DNA of 64,000 bases from Paracoccus sigandri. Lineage in GTDB: Bacteria > Pseudomonadota > Alphaproteobacteria > Rhodobacterales > Rhodobacteraceae. Under the pieces are notes generated by a model. The model saw nothing but the letters and a program-made list of their open reading frames with translations. It did no database searches and was not told the origin of the DNA. The DNA lies in NCBI RefSeq assembly GCF_003709565.1, contig NZ_QNRC01000001.1, positions 124,001 to 188,000 of the forward strand, in the 5' to 3' direction. Positions 10,172 through 19,440 of the stretch are shown one piece after another. The stretch's first letter is position 1; each line of letters opens with the position of its first letter. The translations under genes and the position numbers were made by a program.

Positions 10172-10423
10172 ATGATCGCGGATGACATGCGCGCGAGGCT
10201 GGCCGCCCTGAACCCCACCCGGCTGGAGGTGATCGACGAAAGCGAGAGCCATCGCGGCCATGCCGGATTCCGCGAGGGGGGCGAAAGCCATTTCCGCATC
10301 CGCATGGCCAGCGCCGCCTTTGCCGGGCTGGGCCGCCTGGAGCGCCACCGGCTGATTCACCGGACCCTTGGCGACATCGTGCCGCGCATCCACGCCCTGG
10401 CGCTGGAGCTTGCCGAAAGCTGA
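10172..10423 (+). CDS. BolA-family protein
   Basis: BolA proteins act with monothiol glutaredoxins in iron-sulfur cluster handling and stress-linked morphology control. The 83-aa product has the family core: VIDESESHRGHAGF, then a GGESHFRI strand and the HRLIHRTLGDIVPRIHALAL helix that carries the invariant His. ATG 10172 has GGAGA upstream, and a TTG two codons earlier is less likely. Length and motifs are complete. It is divergent from the J-domain gene and upstream of glpX. Confidence 0.9.
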   Translation: MIADDMRARLAALNPTRLEVIDESESHRGHAGFREGGESHFRIRMASAAFAGLGRLERHRLIHRTLGDIVPRIHALALELAES

Positions 10424-10506
10424 GCCGTTAGCGCCGACAGGCTTGTCGGGCCGCGGGGCGGCGCGTAGAAGCCGCGACAGATCACGGGACAGGAAGGAAC
10501 TTGCCG

Positions 10507-11472
10507 ATGACCACGCCCAAGGATTTCAACGACCGCCTGTTGTCGCTCGGGCTGGCCCGTGTCAGCGAGGCCGCGGCCCATGCCTCGGCCCGGCTGATCG
10601 GCCGCGGGGACGAGAAGGCCGCCGATCAGGCCGCCGTCAACGCCATGCGCGATCAGCTGAACATGCTGGACATCAAGGGCGTCGTGGTCATCGGCGAGGG
10701 CGAGCGCGACGAGGCTCCGATGCTGTTCATCGGCGAGGAGGTCGGCAGCGGCGAAGGCCCCGAGGTCGACATCGCGCTGGACCCGCTGGAAGGCACCACC
10801 CTGACCGCCAAGGACATGCCGAACGCCCTGACCGTGATCGCCATGGCGCCGCGCGGCACGCTGCTGCACGCGCCCGATGTCTACATGGACAAGCTGGCCA
10901 TCGGGCCGGGCTATCCCAGGGACGTGGTCAGCCTGGACATGTCGCCCTCGGAACGGGTCCGCGCCCTGGCCAAGGCCGGCGGTGTCAAGGACAGCGACAT
11001 CACCGTCTGCATCCTGGAACGCCCCCGGCACGAGGATCTGGTGGCCGAGGTCCGCTCGACCGGGGCCGCGATCCGGCTGATCACCGATGGCGACGTGGCC
11101 GGCGTGATCCATTGCGCCGAGGCCGAGCTGACCGGTATCGACATGTATATGGGCTCGGGCGGCGCGCCCGAGGGGGTGCTGGCGGCCTCGGCGCTGAAAT
11201 GCATGGGCGGGCAGATGTGGGGCCGGCTGCTGTTTCGCAACGACGACGAAAGGGGCCGCGCGGCCAAGGCCGGCATCACCGACCTGGACCGGGTCTATTC
11301 GCGCGACGAGATGGTGACGGCGGACGTGATCTTCGCCGCGACCGGCGTGACCAACGGCTCGATCCTGGCCGGCGTCAAGCGCGAGCCCCATTACCTGCAG
11401 ACCGAGACCATCCTGATGCGTTCCAAGACCGGCTCGGTCCGCCGGATGATCTATCGCAACCCGATCCGCTAG
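10507..11472 (+). CDS. glpX: Fructose-1,6-bisphosphatase class II
   Basis: Hydrolyses fructose 1,6-bisphosphate to fructose 6-phosphate in gluconeogenesis. The 321-aa protein shows the lithium-sensitive phosphatase signatures: GEGERDEAPMLFIGEEVG, the metal-binding DIALDPLEGTT, and the GlpX-specific LITDGDVAGVI and MGSGGAPEGVLAASALKCMG. ATG 10507 follows AGGAAGGAA; a TTG two codons earlier is in frame but not needed. Repeat copy D and recJ follow directly, so the two may be co-transcribed. Confidence 0.95.
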   Translation: MTTPKDFNDRLLSLGLARVSEAAAHASARLIGRGDEKAADQAAVNAMRDQLNMLDIKGVVVIGEGERDEAPMLFIGEEVGSGEGPEVDIALDPLEGTTLTAKDMPNALTVIAMAPRGTLLHAPDVYMDKLAIGPGYPRDVVSLDMSPSERVRALAKAGGVKDSDITVCILERPRHEDLVAEVRSTGAAIRLITDGDVAGVIHCAEAELTGIDMYMGSGGAPEGVLAASALKCMGGQMWGRLLFRNDDERGRAAKAGITDLDRVYSRDEMVTADVIFAATGVTNGSILAGVKREPHYLQTETILMRSKTGSVRRMIYRNPIR

Positions 11473-11485
11473 GCGGGAGGAAGAA

Positions 11486-11541
11486 GGGGGCGCTGCCCCC
11501 GTCCCTGCGGGACTCCCCCGGGTATTTGGGCAACGAAGAAG
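11486..11541 (+). repeat. Intergenic twin-hairpin repeat, copy D (overlaps recJ ribosome site)
   Basis: GGGGGC-GCT-GCCCCC, GTCCC-TGC-GGGAC, CCCCCGGGTATTT and the tail CAACGAAGAAG. The tail plus the next bases (GAAGAAGAGG) lie 5-14 nt before the recJ TTG start and are its only Shine-Dalgarno candidate. Confidence 0.85.
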
Positions 11542-11549
11542 AGGCAGGC

Positions 11550-13286
11550 TTGGCATTTCTGGGAATCGATTCCTCGCTTTCCGGGCGGCGCTGGACCGGC
11601 CCCGACCCGGCGCTGGAGCGCCTGGCCGAGGGGCTGGCGCAGCAGGCCGCCCTGCCCCTGGCGGTCGCCCGCGTCCTGGCCGAACGCGGCGTCCCCGCCG
11701 AGGAGGCGCCGGGCTTCCTGACGCCGAAACTGCGCGACCTGCTGCCCGACCCGCTGAACCTGCGCGACATGGCGCCGGCTGCCGAACGGCTGGTCGAGGG
11801 TGCCGTCAAGGGCCAGCGGATCGCGATCTTCGCCGATTACGATGTCGATGGCGGCGCTTCGGCCGCGCTGCTGCTGGACTGGCTGCGGCAGTTGGGGCAG
11901 CGGGCGACGCTTTATGTCCCCGACCGCATCGACGAGGGTTACGGCCCCAATCCCGCCGCCATGGCCGGCCTTGCCGCCGCCCATGACCTGATCGTCTGCG
12001 TCGATTGCGGCACGCTGGCGCATGAGGCGCTGGCCGCCGCCGAGGGCACGGACGTGCTGGTGCTGGACCATCACCTGGGCGCCGAGACCCTGCCCCCCGC
12101 GCTGGCCGTGGTGAACCCGAACCGCGCCGACGAGGATGGCGCGCTGGGACATCTCTGCGCCGCGGGCGTGGTCTTCCTGGTGCTGGTGCAGGCGGGCCGG
12201 GTGCTGCGAAACATGGGCCGGGCCGAGCCCGACCTGATGTCGATGCTGGACCTGGTGGCGCTGGCGACGGTGGCCGATGTCGCGCCGCTGACCGGCGTCA
12301 ACCGCGCCTTCGTGCGGCAGGGCCTGTCGGTCATGGCGCGCCGCCAGCGGGCCGGGCTGGTGGCGCTGTCCGACCTGGCGCGGCTGGACGGCCCGCCCAA
12401 CAGCTTCCACCTGGGCTTCCTGCTGGGCCCGCGCATCAATGCCGGCGGCCGGGTCGGGCGCGCCGACCTGGGCGCGCGCTGCCTTGCCGCCACCGACCCG
12501 CGCGAGGCCGAGGGACTGGCCGCCGAACTGGACGCGCTGAACCGCGACCGCCGCGCCATCGAGGCCGCGGTCCGCGACGAGGCGCTGGCCCAGGTCGAGG
12601 CGCGCGACGACGGCCGCCTTTCCTGGGCCGCGGCCGAGGGCTGGCATCCCGGCGTGGTCGGCATCGTCGCCGCCCGCCTCAAGGAGGCGACCGACCTGCC
12701 CGCGGTGGTGATCGGCATCGAGAACGGCATCGGCAAGGGCTCGGCCCGCTCGGTCCCCGGCGTCGATCTGGGCCGGGCGATCCAGCGGCTGGCCTCGGAA
12801 GGGCTGCTGCTGAAGGGCGGCGGCCACGAGATGGCGGCCGGCCTGACCGTCGAGGCCGCGAAGATCGCTCCGGCGATGGAGCGCCTGTCGGAACTGCTGT
12901 CCCGCGACCTGGACGCGCGCAGCACCGGCCGCGAGCTGCGCATCTCGGGCCTGCTGGAACCCTCGGGCGCCAATGCCGAGATGTTCCGCCTGCTGGAAGA
13001 CGCGGGCCCCTTCGGCCAGGCCGCCCCCGCCCCCCGCTTCGCCTTCGCCGACCAGCTGATCGACAGCGCCGGAACGATGGGCGACAGCCACCTGCGGCTC
13101 AGCTTCCGCAGCCCCGGCAGCGCCCCGATCGAGGCCGTCGCCTGGGGGGCGATGACCGGGCCGCTGGGGCCGGGCCTGATCGGCGCGAAAGGCCGCCGCT
13201 TCCACCTGGCGGGCAAGCTGGAACTCTCCACCTGGGGCGGGCGCGAACGCCTGCGCCTGCGGCTCGACGACGCCGCCCCGGCCTGA
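11550..13286 (+). CDS. recJ: Single-stranded-DNA exonuclease RecJ
   Basis: 5'-3' ssDNA exonuclease for recombination and mismatch repair. The 578-aa protein carries the DHH-family motifs: ADYDVDGGASAALLL (motif I), VCVDCG, LDHHLGAE (DHH), and in the DHHA1 domain GKGSARSVPG and KGGGHEMAAGLT, then the RecJ OB domain. No ATG lies near the N-terminus. I take TTG 11550, preceded by the purine-rich tail of repeat D, because translation further upstream would run through the repeat. polA follows after repeat E. Confidence 0.93.
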   Translation: MAFLGIDSSLSGRRWTGPDPALERLAEGLAQQAALPLAVARVLAERGVPAEEAPGFLTPKLRDLLPDPLNLRDMAPAAERLVEGAVKGQRIAIFADYDVDGGASAALLLDWLRQLGQRATLYVPDRIDEGYGPNPAAMAGLAAAHDLIVCVDCGTLAHEALAAAEGTDVLVLDHHLGAETLPPALAVVNPNRADEDGALGHLCAAGVVFLVLVQAGRVLRNMGRAEPDLMSMLDLVALATVADVAPLTGVNRAFVRQGLSVMARRQRAGLVALSDLARLDGPPNSFHLGFLLGPRINAGGRVGRADLGARCLAATDPREAEGLAAELDALNRDRRAIEAAVRDEALAQVEARDDGRLSWAAAEGWHPGVVGIVAARLKEATDLPAVVIGIENGIGKGSARSVPGVDLGRAIQRLASEGLLLKGGGHEMAAGLTVEAAKIAPAMERLSELLSRDLDARSTGRELRISGLLEPSGANAEMFRLLEDAGPFGQAAPAPRFAFADQLIDSAGTMGDSHLRLSFRSPGSAPIEAVAWGAMTGPLGPGLIGAKGRRFHLAGKLELSTWGGRERLRLRLDDAAPA

Positions 13287-13291
13287 TCGCG

Positions 13292-13346
13292 CTTCTTCGT
13301 TGGGAAAATACCCCGCAGGGGGTCCGGGGGATGTGAAATCCCCCGG
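13292..13346 (-). repeat. Intergenic twin-hairpin repeat, copy E
   Basis: Read on the minus strand: CCGGGGGAT/ATCCCCCGG hairpin, a CCCC-TGC-GGGG mini-hairpin, GGTATTTT, and the tail CAACGAAGAAG. It sits between recJ and polA against their direction. Confidence 0.8.
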
Positions 13347-13414
13347 CCTCGCCCCCCTTTGCCCCGCCGCCGCTTTCTGCCAAAACGGGGCCGACAGCGC
13401 GAAAGGACCCGCAA

Positions 13415-16231
13415 ATGACCCCGACCGGCTTCGGCAAAGGCAGCCACCTGCATCTGATCGACGGCTCGGCCTTCATCTTCCGCGCCTATCACGCCCTGCC
13501 GCCGCTGACGCGCAAATCCGACGGGCTGCCTGTGGGCGCGGTGGCGGGCTTCTGCAACATGCTGTGGAAATACGTCACGGATGAACGCGGCCAGGACGCG
13601 CCGACCCATGCCGCGGTGATCTTCGACCATTCCGCCAAGACCTTCCGCAACGAGATCTATCCCGCCTACAAGGCCAACCGCCCCGAGCCGCCCGAGGACC
13701 TGCGCCCGCAATTCCCGCTGACGCGCGAGGCCACCCGCGCCTTCAACATCGCCTGCATCGAGACCGAGGGCTTCGAGGCCGACGACATCATCGCGGCCTT
13801 CGCCTGCCAGGCCCGCGATGCGGGCGGCCGCGTCACCATCGTCAGCAGCGACAAGGACCTTATGCAGCTGGTGGGCGGCGGCGTCGACATGCTGGACCCG
13901 ATCAAGGGCAAGACCATCGGCCCCGAGGAAGTGGCCGAGAAATTCGGCGTCGGCCCCGACCGGGTGGTCGACGTGCAGGCGCTGGCGGGCGATTCTGTCG
14001 ACAACGTACCCGGCGCGCCCGGCATCGGCATCAAGACCGCCGCGCAGCTGATCAACGAATATGGCGACCTGGAAACGCTGCTGGAACGCGCCGCCGAGAT
14101 CAAGCAGCCCAAGCGCCGCCAGACCCTGATCGACCATGCCGAGCAGATCCGCGTCTCGAAGCGCCTCGTCACGCTGGATTGCGACACGCCGCTGGACGCC
14201 TCTCTGGAAAGCCTGGAGATACGCGCCCCCGACCCTCAGGCCCTGCTGGGCTTCCTGGCCGATATGGAATTCCGCACCCTGACCGCCCGCGTGGCCGAGC
14301 GCCTGGGCGCCGAGCCGCCGGCGGTGGTCTCGGCCCCGCCCTCCGAGGCCCCGGCCGCGCCCGAACTGCCCGCCATCGACCATGCCGGCTACGAGACCGT
14401 GACCGACCGCGCCGCGCTGGACGCCTGGATCGCCCGGATCCGCGAGGCCGGCCATGTCGCCATCGACACCGAAACGACCAGCCTCGACGAGATGCAGGCG
14501 GCGCTGGTCGGCATCTCGCTGGCCGTCGAACCCGGCCGGGCCTGCTATGTCCCGGTGGGCCATGTCCAGGGCAGCGACGACCTGTTCGGCCAGGCCGCGC
14601 TGGTCGAAGGCCAGCTTCCGCTTGATCAGGTGCTGGCCGCGCTGAAGCCCGTGCTGGAGGATCCGGCGATCCTGAAGATCGGCCAGAACCTGAAATACGA
14701 CTGGAAGATCCTGGCCCGGCAGATCCCAGAGTTGGGGGGCATCCGCATGGCGCCGCTGACCGACACGATGCTGATGTCCTATGCGCTGAACGCGGGCAGC
14801 CACAACCACGGCATGGACGAGCTGGCCGAGCGTTACCTGGGCCACAGGTGCATCCCGATCAAGGACCTGATCGGCAGCGGCAAGTCGCAGATCCGCTTCG
14901 ACCAGGTGCCGATCGACAAGGCCGCCCCCTATGCCGCCGAGGACGCCGAGATCACCCTGCGGCTCTATCGCCATTTCGCGCCGATGCTGCCCGTCGAACA
15001 GGTCACCACCGCCTACGAGGTGCTGGAACGCCCGATGATCCCGGTCCTGGCCGACATGGAGCTGGCGGGGATCCGGGTCGAAACCGACACGCTGAAGCGC
15101 ATGTCCAACGCCTTCGCCCAGAAACTGGCGGGGCTGGAGGACGAGATCCACGAACTGGCGGGCGAGAGGTTCAATGTCGGCAGCCCCAAGCAGCTGGGCG
15201 AGATCCTGTTCGACAAGATGGGCCTCGCCGGCGGCAAGCAGGGCAAGACCGGGGCCTTCTCGACCAGCGCCGACGTGCTGGAGGACCTGGCGGCCGAGGG
15301 CCACGACCTGCCCGCCCGGATCCTGGACTGGCGGCAGGTCGCCAAGCTGAAATCGACCTATACCGATGCGCTGCAGACCCATGTCGATCCCGATACCGGC
15401 CGCGTCCATACCAGCTATTCCATCACCGGGGCGCAGACCGGGCGGCTGGCCTCGACCGATCCGAACCTGCAGAACATCCCGGTCCGCACCGAGGAGGGCC
15501 GCCGCATCCGCGAGGCCTTCGTGGCGGCCGAGGGCCATCGGCTGGTCAGCCTGGACTACAGCCAGATCGAGCTGCGCATCCTCGCCCATGTCGCCGACAT
15601 CCCGGCGCTGAAGCAGGCTTTCCGCGACGGCATCGACATCCACGCCATGACCGCCAGCCAGATGTTCGGCGTGCCGGTCGAGGGCATGGACCCGATGATC
15701 CGCCGCCGCGCCAAGGCGATCAATTTCGGGGTGATCTACGGGATTTCCGGCTTCGGCCTGTCGCGCAACCTGCGCATCCCGCGCGCCGAGGCGCAGCAGT
15801 TCATCGACACCTATTTCGAGCGTTTCCCGGAAATCCGCGCCTATATGGACAAGACCGTGGCCGACGCCAAGCAGGACGGCTTCGTGCGCACGCTGTTCGG
15901 GCGGCGGATCAACACGCCGGGCATCAACCAGTCCGGCCCGGCGGCCGGGGGCGCGCGGCGCGCGGCGATCAACGCGCCGATCCAGGGCGCCGCCGCCGAC
16001 ATCATCCGCCGCGCGATGATCCGCATGCCCGAGGCGATCCGCGGCCTGCCCGCGCGGATGCTGCTGCAGGTCCATGACGAGCTGGTCTTCGAGGTCCAGG
16101 AAAGCGCCGTCGAGGACCTGATCGCCGCCGCGCGCAAGGTGATGGAGGGCGCGGCCGAGCCGGCGGTGAAGCTGAACGTGCCGCTGATCGTCGATGCCGG
16201 CCACGGCATGAACTGGGCCGAGGCGCATTGA
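13415..16231 (+). CDS. polA: DNA polymerase I
   Basis: Repair polymerase that also processes Okazaki fragments; 938 aa with all three domains. The 5'-nuclease domain (1-300) starts at LHLIDGSAFIFRAYHALPP. The 3'-5' exonuclease domain (about 320-520) keeps the metal ligands (AIDTETTSLDEM), so proofreading should be active. The family-A polymerase has motif A VSLDYSQIELRILAH, motif B RRRAKAINFGVIYGISGFGL and motif C LLQVHDELVFEV. The stop overlaps the ATG of the metal exporter by one base, so the two are translationally coupled. Confidence 0.97.
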   Translation: MTPTGFGKGSHLHLIDGSAFIFRAYHALPPLTRKSDGLPVGAVAGFCNMLWKYVTDERGQDAPTHAAVIFDHSAKTFRNEIYPAYKANRPEPPEDLRPQFPLTREATRAFNIACIETEGFEADDIIAAFACQARDAGGRVTIVSSDKDLMQLVGGGVDMLDPIKGKTIGPEEVAEKFGVGPDRVVDVQALAGDSVDNVPGAPGIGIKTAAQLINEYGDLETLLERAAEIKQPKRRQTLIDHAEQIRVSKRLVTLDCDTPLDASLESLEIRAPDPQALLGFLADMEFRTLTARVAERLGAEPPAVVSAPPSEAPAAPELPAIDHAGYETVTDRAALDAWIARIREAGHVAIDTETTSLDEMQAALVGISLAVEPGRACYVPVGHVQGSDDLFGQAALVEGQLPLDQVLAALKPVLEDPAILKIGQNLKYDWKILARQIPELGGIRMAPLTDTMLMSYALNAGSHNHGMDELAERYLGHRCIPIKDLIGSGKSQIRFDQVPIDKAAPYAAEDAEITLRLYRHFAPMLPVEQVTTAYEVLERPMIPVLADMELAGIRVETDTLKRMSNAFAQKLAGLEDEIHELAGERFNVGSPKQLGEILFDKMGLAGGKQGKTGAFSTSADVLEDLAAEGHDLPARILDWRQVAKLKSTYTDALQTHVDPDTGRVHTSYSITGAQTGRLASTDPNLQNIPVRTEEGRRIREAFVAAEGHRLVSLDYSQIELRILAHVADIPALKQAFRDGIDIHAMTASQMFGVPVEGMDPMIRRRAKAINFGVIYGISGFGLSRNLRIPRAEAQQFIDTYFERFPEIRAYMDKTVADAKQDGFVRTLFGRRINTPGINQSGPAAGGARRAAINAPIQGAAADIIRRAMIRMPEAIRGLPARMLLQVHDELVFEVQESAVEDLIAAARKVMEGAAEPAVKLNVPLIVDAGHGMNWAEAH

Positions 16232-17190
16232 TGGCCGATCCCCATGGACATGCTCATGGCCAGGGGAAGGGACAGGGCCATCACCACCACCACCACGGGC
16301 TCGACGGCGACCGCGCGATAGGCTGGGCGGTCGCGGTCAACCTGGCGCTGACCGTGGCGCAGATCGTCGGCGGGCTGATCGCCGATTCGACCGCGCTGAT
16401 CGCGGACGGGATCCACAACCTGTCGGACGCGCTGGCGTTGGTCCTGGCCTTCGGCGCCCGCCGCCTGGCCCGCCGCGCCGCCACCCCGGAATGGAGCTTC
16501 GGCTGGGGCCGGGCGGAAATCGTCGCGGCCTTCGTCAACTACCTGGCGCTGATCGCGATCTCGGTCTGGCTGGCCATCGAGGCGCTGGGGCGGCTGGCCG
16601 ATCCGCCGCAGGTGGCGGGCGGGCTGGTCATGGCGCTGGCGGGCTTCGCGCTGCTGGTCGACCTGGCGACAGCGGCGCTGGTCTGGCGGCAGGCCAAGGA
16701 CAGCGTGAACATCCGCGCGGCCTTCCTGCACAACCTGGCCGATGCCGGGGTCTCGGTCGCGGTGATCATCGGCGGGGCGCTGATCTGGGCCTTCGGCTGG
16801 AACCTTGCCGACCCGATCCTGACGCTGGCGATCTCGGCCGTGATCCTGTGGCATGTCGTGCAGCAGGTCGGCCCGGTCTTCCGCATGCTTATGCTGGCCG
16901 CGCCGCCGGGCAGCGACCCCGAGGCGGTCCTTGCCGCGCTGCGGGGGCTGGAGGGGGTCGCGGGCGCGCATCACCTGCACCTGTGGCAGATCGACGAGAA
17001 ACGCGCCGCCGCCTCGGTCCATCTGGTGGTGCCGGGCGCGGATTACCTGTCCGTCACCCGCGCCGCGAAGGCGCTGCTGGCCCGCGATTTCGGCATCGAC
17101 CACGCCACGATCGAGGTCGAGCCGCCCGATGCCTGCGCCGACGCGGCCCAGGACGCCGCGGCGCAGGACCATCACGGCCACGGGCATTGA
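16231..17190 (+). CDS. Cation diffusion facilitator (CzcD/ZitB-like metal exporter)
   Basis: Proton-coupled exporter of divalent metals such as zinc or cobalt across the inner membrane; 319 aa. It has a His-rich N-terminus with six consecutive His, six predicted membrane segments, and the zinc-site pattern HNLSD (helix II) and HNLAD (helix V), where Zn transporters have HxxxD. The cytoplasmic CDF C-terminal domain (VAGAHHLHLWQID) follows, and the protein ends in HHGHGH. ATG overlaps the polA stop. Metal specificity cannot be fixed from sequence alone; the HxxxD pair favours zinc. Confidence 0.9.
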   Translation: MADPHGHAHGQGKGQGHHHHHHGLDGDRAIGWAVAVNLALTVAQIVGGLIADSTALIADGIHNLSDALALVLAFGARRLARRAATPEWSFGWGRAEIVAAFVNYLALIAISVWLAIEALGRLADPPQVAGGLVMALAGFALLVDLATAALVWRQAKDSVNIRAAFLHNLADAGVSVAVIIGGALIWAFGWNLADPILTLAISAVILWHVVQQVGPVFRMLMLAAPPGSDPEAVLAALRGLEGVAGAHHLHLWQIDEKRAAASVHLVVPGADYLSVTRAAKALLARDFGIDHATIEVEPPDACADAAQDAAAQDHHGHGH

Positions 17191-17196
17191 GCGCGA

Positions 17197-18549
17197 TCAG
17201 ATCGCCGGGCTGTGCCCGCCCGCCGGCGCGTCATAGCCGTCCAGCATCTGCGCGATCATCCGGGTCAGCGGCCGCCCCTCGGGCGTGATCCGCAGCCCGG
17301 CGGGACGGACCTCGACCATGGTGCCGAAACGGGCGATCAGCGGCGCATAGAGCGATTGCAGCTGCGCCTGGCTGAGCCCGTGGCGCTTGATCATCTCCTG
17401 CGACGAGATGCGGAAATCGCACATCAGCGATTCGATCATCCGCCCGCGCCAGTGATCCTCGGGGGTGAAGGCATGGCCGCGCGTGGTGGCCAGCCGCCCC
17501 TCGCGGATCGCGGCGGTATAGGCGCCGGTCGCCGGGGCGTTCTGCGCATAGCCCTGCGGATAGCGCGAGATCGACGAGGCCCCCAGCCCGATCAGCACCT
17601 GGGACCGGTCGTCGGTATAGCCCTGGAAATTGCGCCGCAGCTGCCCCAGGTCGCGGGCCCGCGCCAGCCCGTCGTGATGGCGCGAGAAATGGTCGATGCC
17701 GATCTCCAGATAGCCGTCGGCGGCGAACAGGTCGCGCGCGGTCTCGAACAGGGTCAGCCGGGCCTCGTTGTCGGGCAGCGTCTCCTCGGGGATCATCACC
17801 TGCCGCTTGGACATCCAGGGCACATGGGCATAGCCGTAAAGCGCCACCCGGTCGGGCGACAGGGCCAGCAGCTTCTGCACCGTTTCCGACATCCGGCTGC
17901 GGTCCTGATGCGGCAGCCCATAGAGGATGTCGGCATTCAGGCTGGCCACGCCGGCATCGCGAATCATCCGCACCGCATCGGCGGTGACCTGGAAGCTCTG
18001 CATCCGGCCGATGGTCTGCTGGATCAATGGGTCGAAATCCTGCACCCCGATCGAGGCGCGGTTCATGCCCGCCGCGGCCAGCGCCGCCATGCGCGGCGCG
18101 TCGATCTCGGACGGGTCGATCTCGACCGAGAATTCGCCCCTGGGCGCCAAGGGGAAGGCATCGAAGATCGCCCCGGCCAGATGCGCGATCAGGTCGGGCG
18201 GCAGCAGCGTCGGCGTTCCCCCGCCCCAATGCAGCCGCGACAGCCGCACCTTCGGCAGCCGTTCCTGCAGCAGGCGGATCTCGGCCAGCAGGGTCTGGGC
18301 ATAGATCCGCACCGGGTCCAGGCTTTGCGTGCCCTGCGTCCGGCAGGCGCAGAACCAGCACAGCCGGCGGCAGAAGGGCACATGCAGGTAGAGCGAGATC
18401 TCGGACCCGGCGGGGATGGCCGCCATCCAGTCGCCGACATCGCCCGCACCGACGGACGGGGTGAAATGCGTGGCCGGAGGATAGCTGGTATAGCGCGGCA
18501 CGCGCGCGTCAAACAGTCCCAGGCGGCGAAGTTGCGAAACGGTACTCAT
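17197..18549 (-). CDS. hemN: Oxygen-independent coproporphyrinogen III oxidase
   Basis: Radical-SAM enzyme converting coproporphyrinogen III to protoporphyrinogen IX without O2, so haem can be made under microaerobic or anaerobic conditions. The 450-aa protein has PRYTSYP at 18-24, the CX3CX2C cluster at Cys60/64/67 (PFCRRLCWFC) followed by Cys69, GGGTPTLL, and the HemN-specific C-terminal region. There is no Shine-Dalgarno before ATG 18549 (upstream reads ATTCATACCCGC). An FNR box centred at 18591.5 and the hexamer ATTCAT at 18561-18556 would put transcription start on the ATG itself, so a leaderless, Fnr-activated mRNA is likely. Confidence 0.95.
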   Translation of the reverse strand: MSTVSQLRRLGLFDARVPRYTSYPPATHFTPSVGAGDVGDWMAAIPAGSEISLYLHVPFCRRLCWFCACRTQGTQSLDPVRIYAQTLLAEIRLLQERLPKVRLSRLHWGGGTPTLLPPDLIAHLAGAIFDAFPLAPRGEFSVEIDPSEIDAPRMAALAAAGMNRASIGVQDFDPLIQQTIGRMQSFQVTADAVRMIRDAGVASLNADILYGLPHQDRSRMSETVQKLLALSPDRVALYGYAHVPWMSKRQVMIPEETLPDNEARLTLFETARDLFAADGYLEIGIDHFSRHHDGLARARDLGQLRRNFQGYTDDRSQVLIGLGASSISRYPQGYAQNAPATGAYTAAIREGRLATTRGHAFTPEDHWRGRMIESLMCDFRISSQEMIKRHGLSQAQLQSLYAPLIARFGTMVEVRPAGLRITPEGRPLTRMIAQMLDGYDAPAGGHSPAI

Positions 18550-18569
18550 GCGGGTATGAATGGGGCACG

Positions 18570-19346
18570 ATGCGCGCGAATGCCTTGACCCAGATCAAGA
18601 CGCCCCCGGAAAGGGGCCAGCACGGCGAGATGCGCTGTGCGGAATGCCCGATTCGCTATCGCGCCGTCTGCGCCCATTGCGAATCCGACGAGCTGACCCT
18701 GCTGGAGGGCATGAAGTTCTATCGCAGCTTCGAGCCCGGACAGGCGATCGTCTGGGAAGGCGACCGGATGGATTTCGTGGCCTCGGTGGTGATCGGGGTG
18801 GCGACGCTGACCCAGACGCTGGACGACGGGCGCACGCAGATGGTGGGCCTGCTGCTGCCAAGCGATTTCCTGGGCCGGCCGGGGCGCGAGCGCGTGGCCT
18901 ATAACGCCACCGCCACCACCAAGGTCGTGCTGTGCTGCTTCCGCCGCAAGCCCTTCGACGAAATGATGCGGCGCACCCCGCATATCGCGCATCGGCTGCT
19001 GGAGATGACCCTGGACGAGCTGGACGCGGCCCGCGAATGGATGCTGCTGCTGGGCCGCAAGACCGCGCGCGAGAAGATCGCCTCGTTCATCGCCATCATC
19101 GCCCGGCGCGAGGCATCGCTGAACAAGCGCCATCCCGGCGGCCGGATGGAGGTCGAGCTACCGCTGACCCGCGAGGCGATGGCCGATTACCTGGGCCTGA
19201 CCCTGGAGACCGTCAGCCGCCAGGTCAGCGCGCTGAAGAAGGACGGGGTGATCGAGCTGAGCGGCAAGCGCGGCGTGATCCTGCCCGACTATGCCCGGCT
19301 GGTCGAGGAATCGGGCGACGATTCGGATGGCGGCTGGCTGAGCTGA
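18570..19346 (+). CDS. Crp/Fnr-family oxygen-responsive regulator (Fnr-type)
   Basis: Transcription factor of the FNR class that activates microaerobic genes when its [4Fe-4S] cluster is intact. Cluster-type cysteines lie at CAECPIRYRAVCAHC (Cys23/26/34/37), with a further CC in VVLCCFRRK. A cyclic-nucleotide-fold effector domain, a long dimer helix (EMTLDELDAAREWMLLLG) and a C-terminal HTH with LGLTLETVSRQVSALKKDG follow; the E-SR recognition residues fit the TTGAT half-site. Start choice is open. ATG 18570 has GGGG upstream and gives an FNR-like spacing before the first Cys, but then an FNR box lies in codons 6-10. ATG 18630 (MRCAEC) would leave the box upstream. Confidence 0.88.
   Translation: MRANALTQIKTPPERGQHGEMRCAECPIRYRAVCAHCESDELTLLEGMKFYRSFEPGQAIVWEGDRMDFVASVVIGVATLTQTLDDGRTQMVGLLLPSDFLGRPGRERVAYNATATTKVVLCCFRRKPFDEMMRRTPHIAHRLLEMTLDELDAAREWMLLLGRKTAREKIASFIAIIARREASLNKRHPGGRMEVELPLTREAMADYLGLTLETVSRQVSALKKDGVIELSGKRGVILPDYARLVEESGDDSDGGWLS
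18585..18598. promoter_or_regulatory. FNR box between hemN and fnr
   Basis: TTGAC-CCAG-ATCAA differs by one base from TTGAT-N4-ATCAA. Its centre is about 42 bases before the hemN ATG, the class II activation distance for a transcript starting at that ATG. It may also repress or autoregulate the fnr gene. Confidence 0.8.
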
Positions 19347-19360
19347 GCCGCGGCGGCAGA

Positions 19361-19416
19361 GGGGGGCGCTGCCCCCCGTCCTGCGGACTCCCCCCGGGAT
19401 ATTTCCGCCAAGATGA
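19361..19416 (+). repeat. Intergenic twin-hairpin repeat, copy F
   Basis: GGGGGGC/GCCCCCC and GTCC/GGAC hairpins, then CCCCCCGGGATATTT with the third tail type, CCGCCAAGATGAAAG. It lies after the fnr stop and before the queC promoter. Confidence 0.8.
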
Positions 19417-19440
19417 AAGCCGGCCGATTCCCTGCCCGGC

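Noticed and set aside
12071..16228. Very long open frame antisense to polA and part of recJ
   Set aside because: In DNA with strong G/C third-position bias, stop codons are rare on the opposite strand. The translation is Arg/Gly/Ala/His-rich without domains, while the plus strand carries intact polA and recJ motifs.
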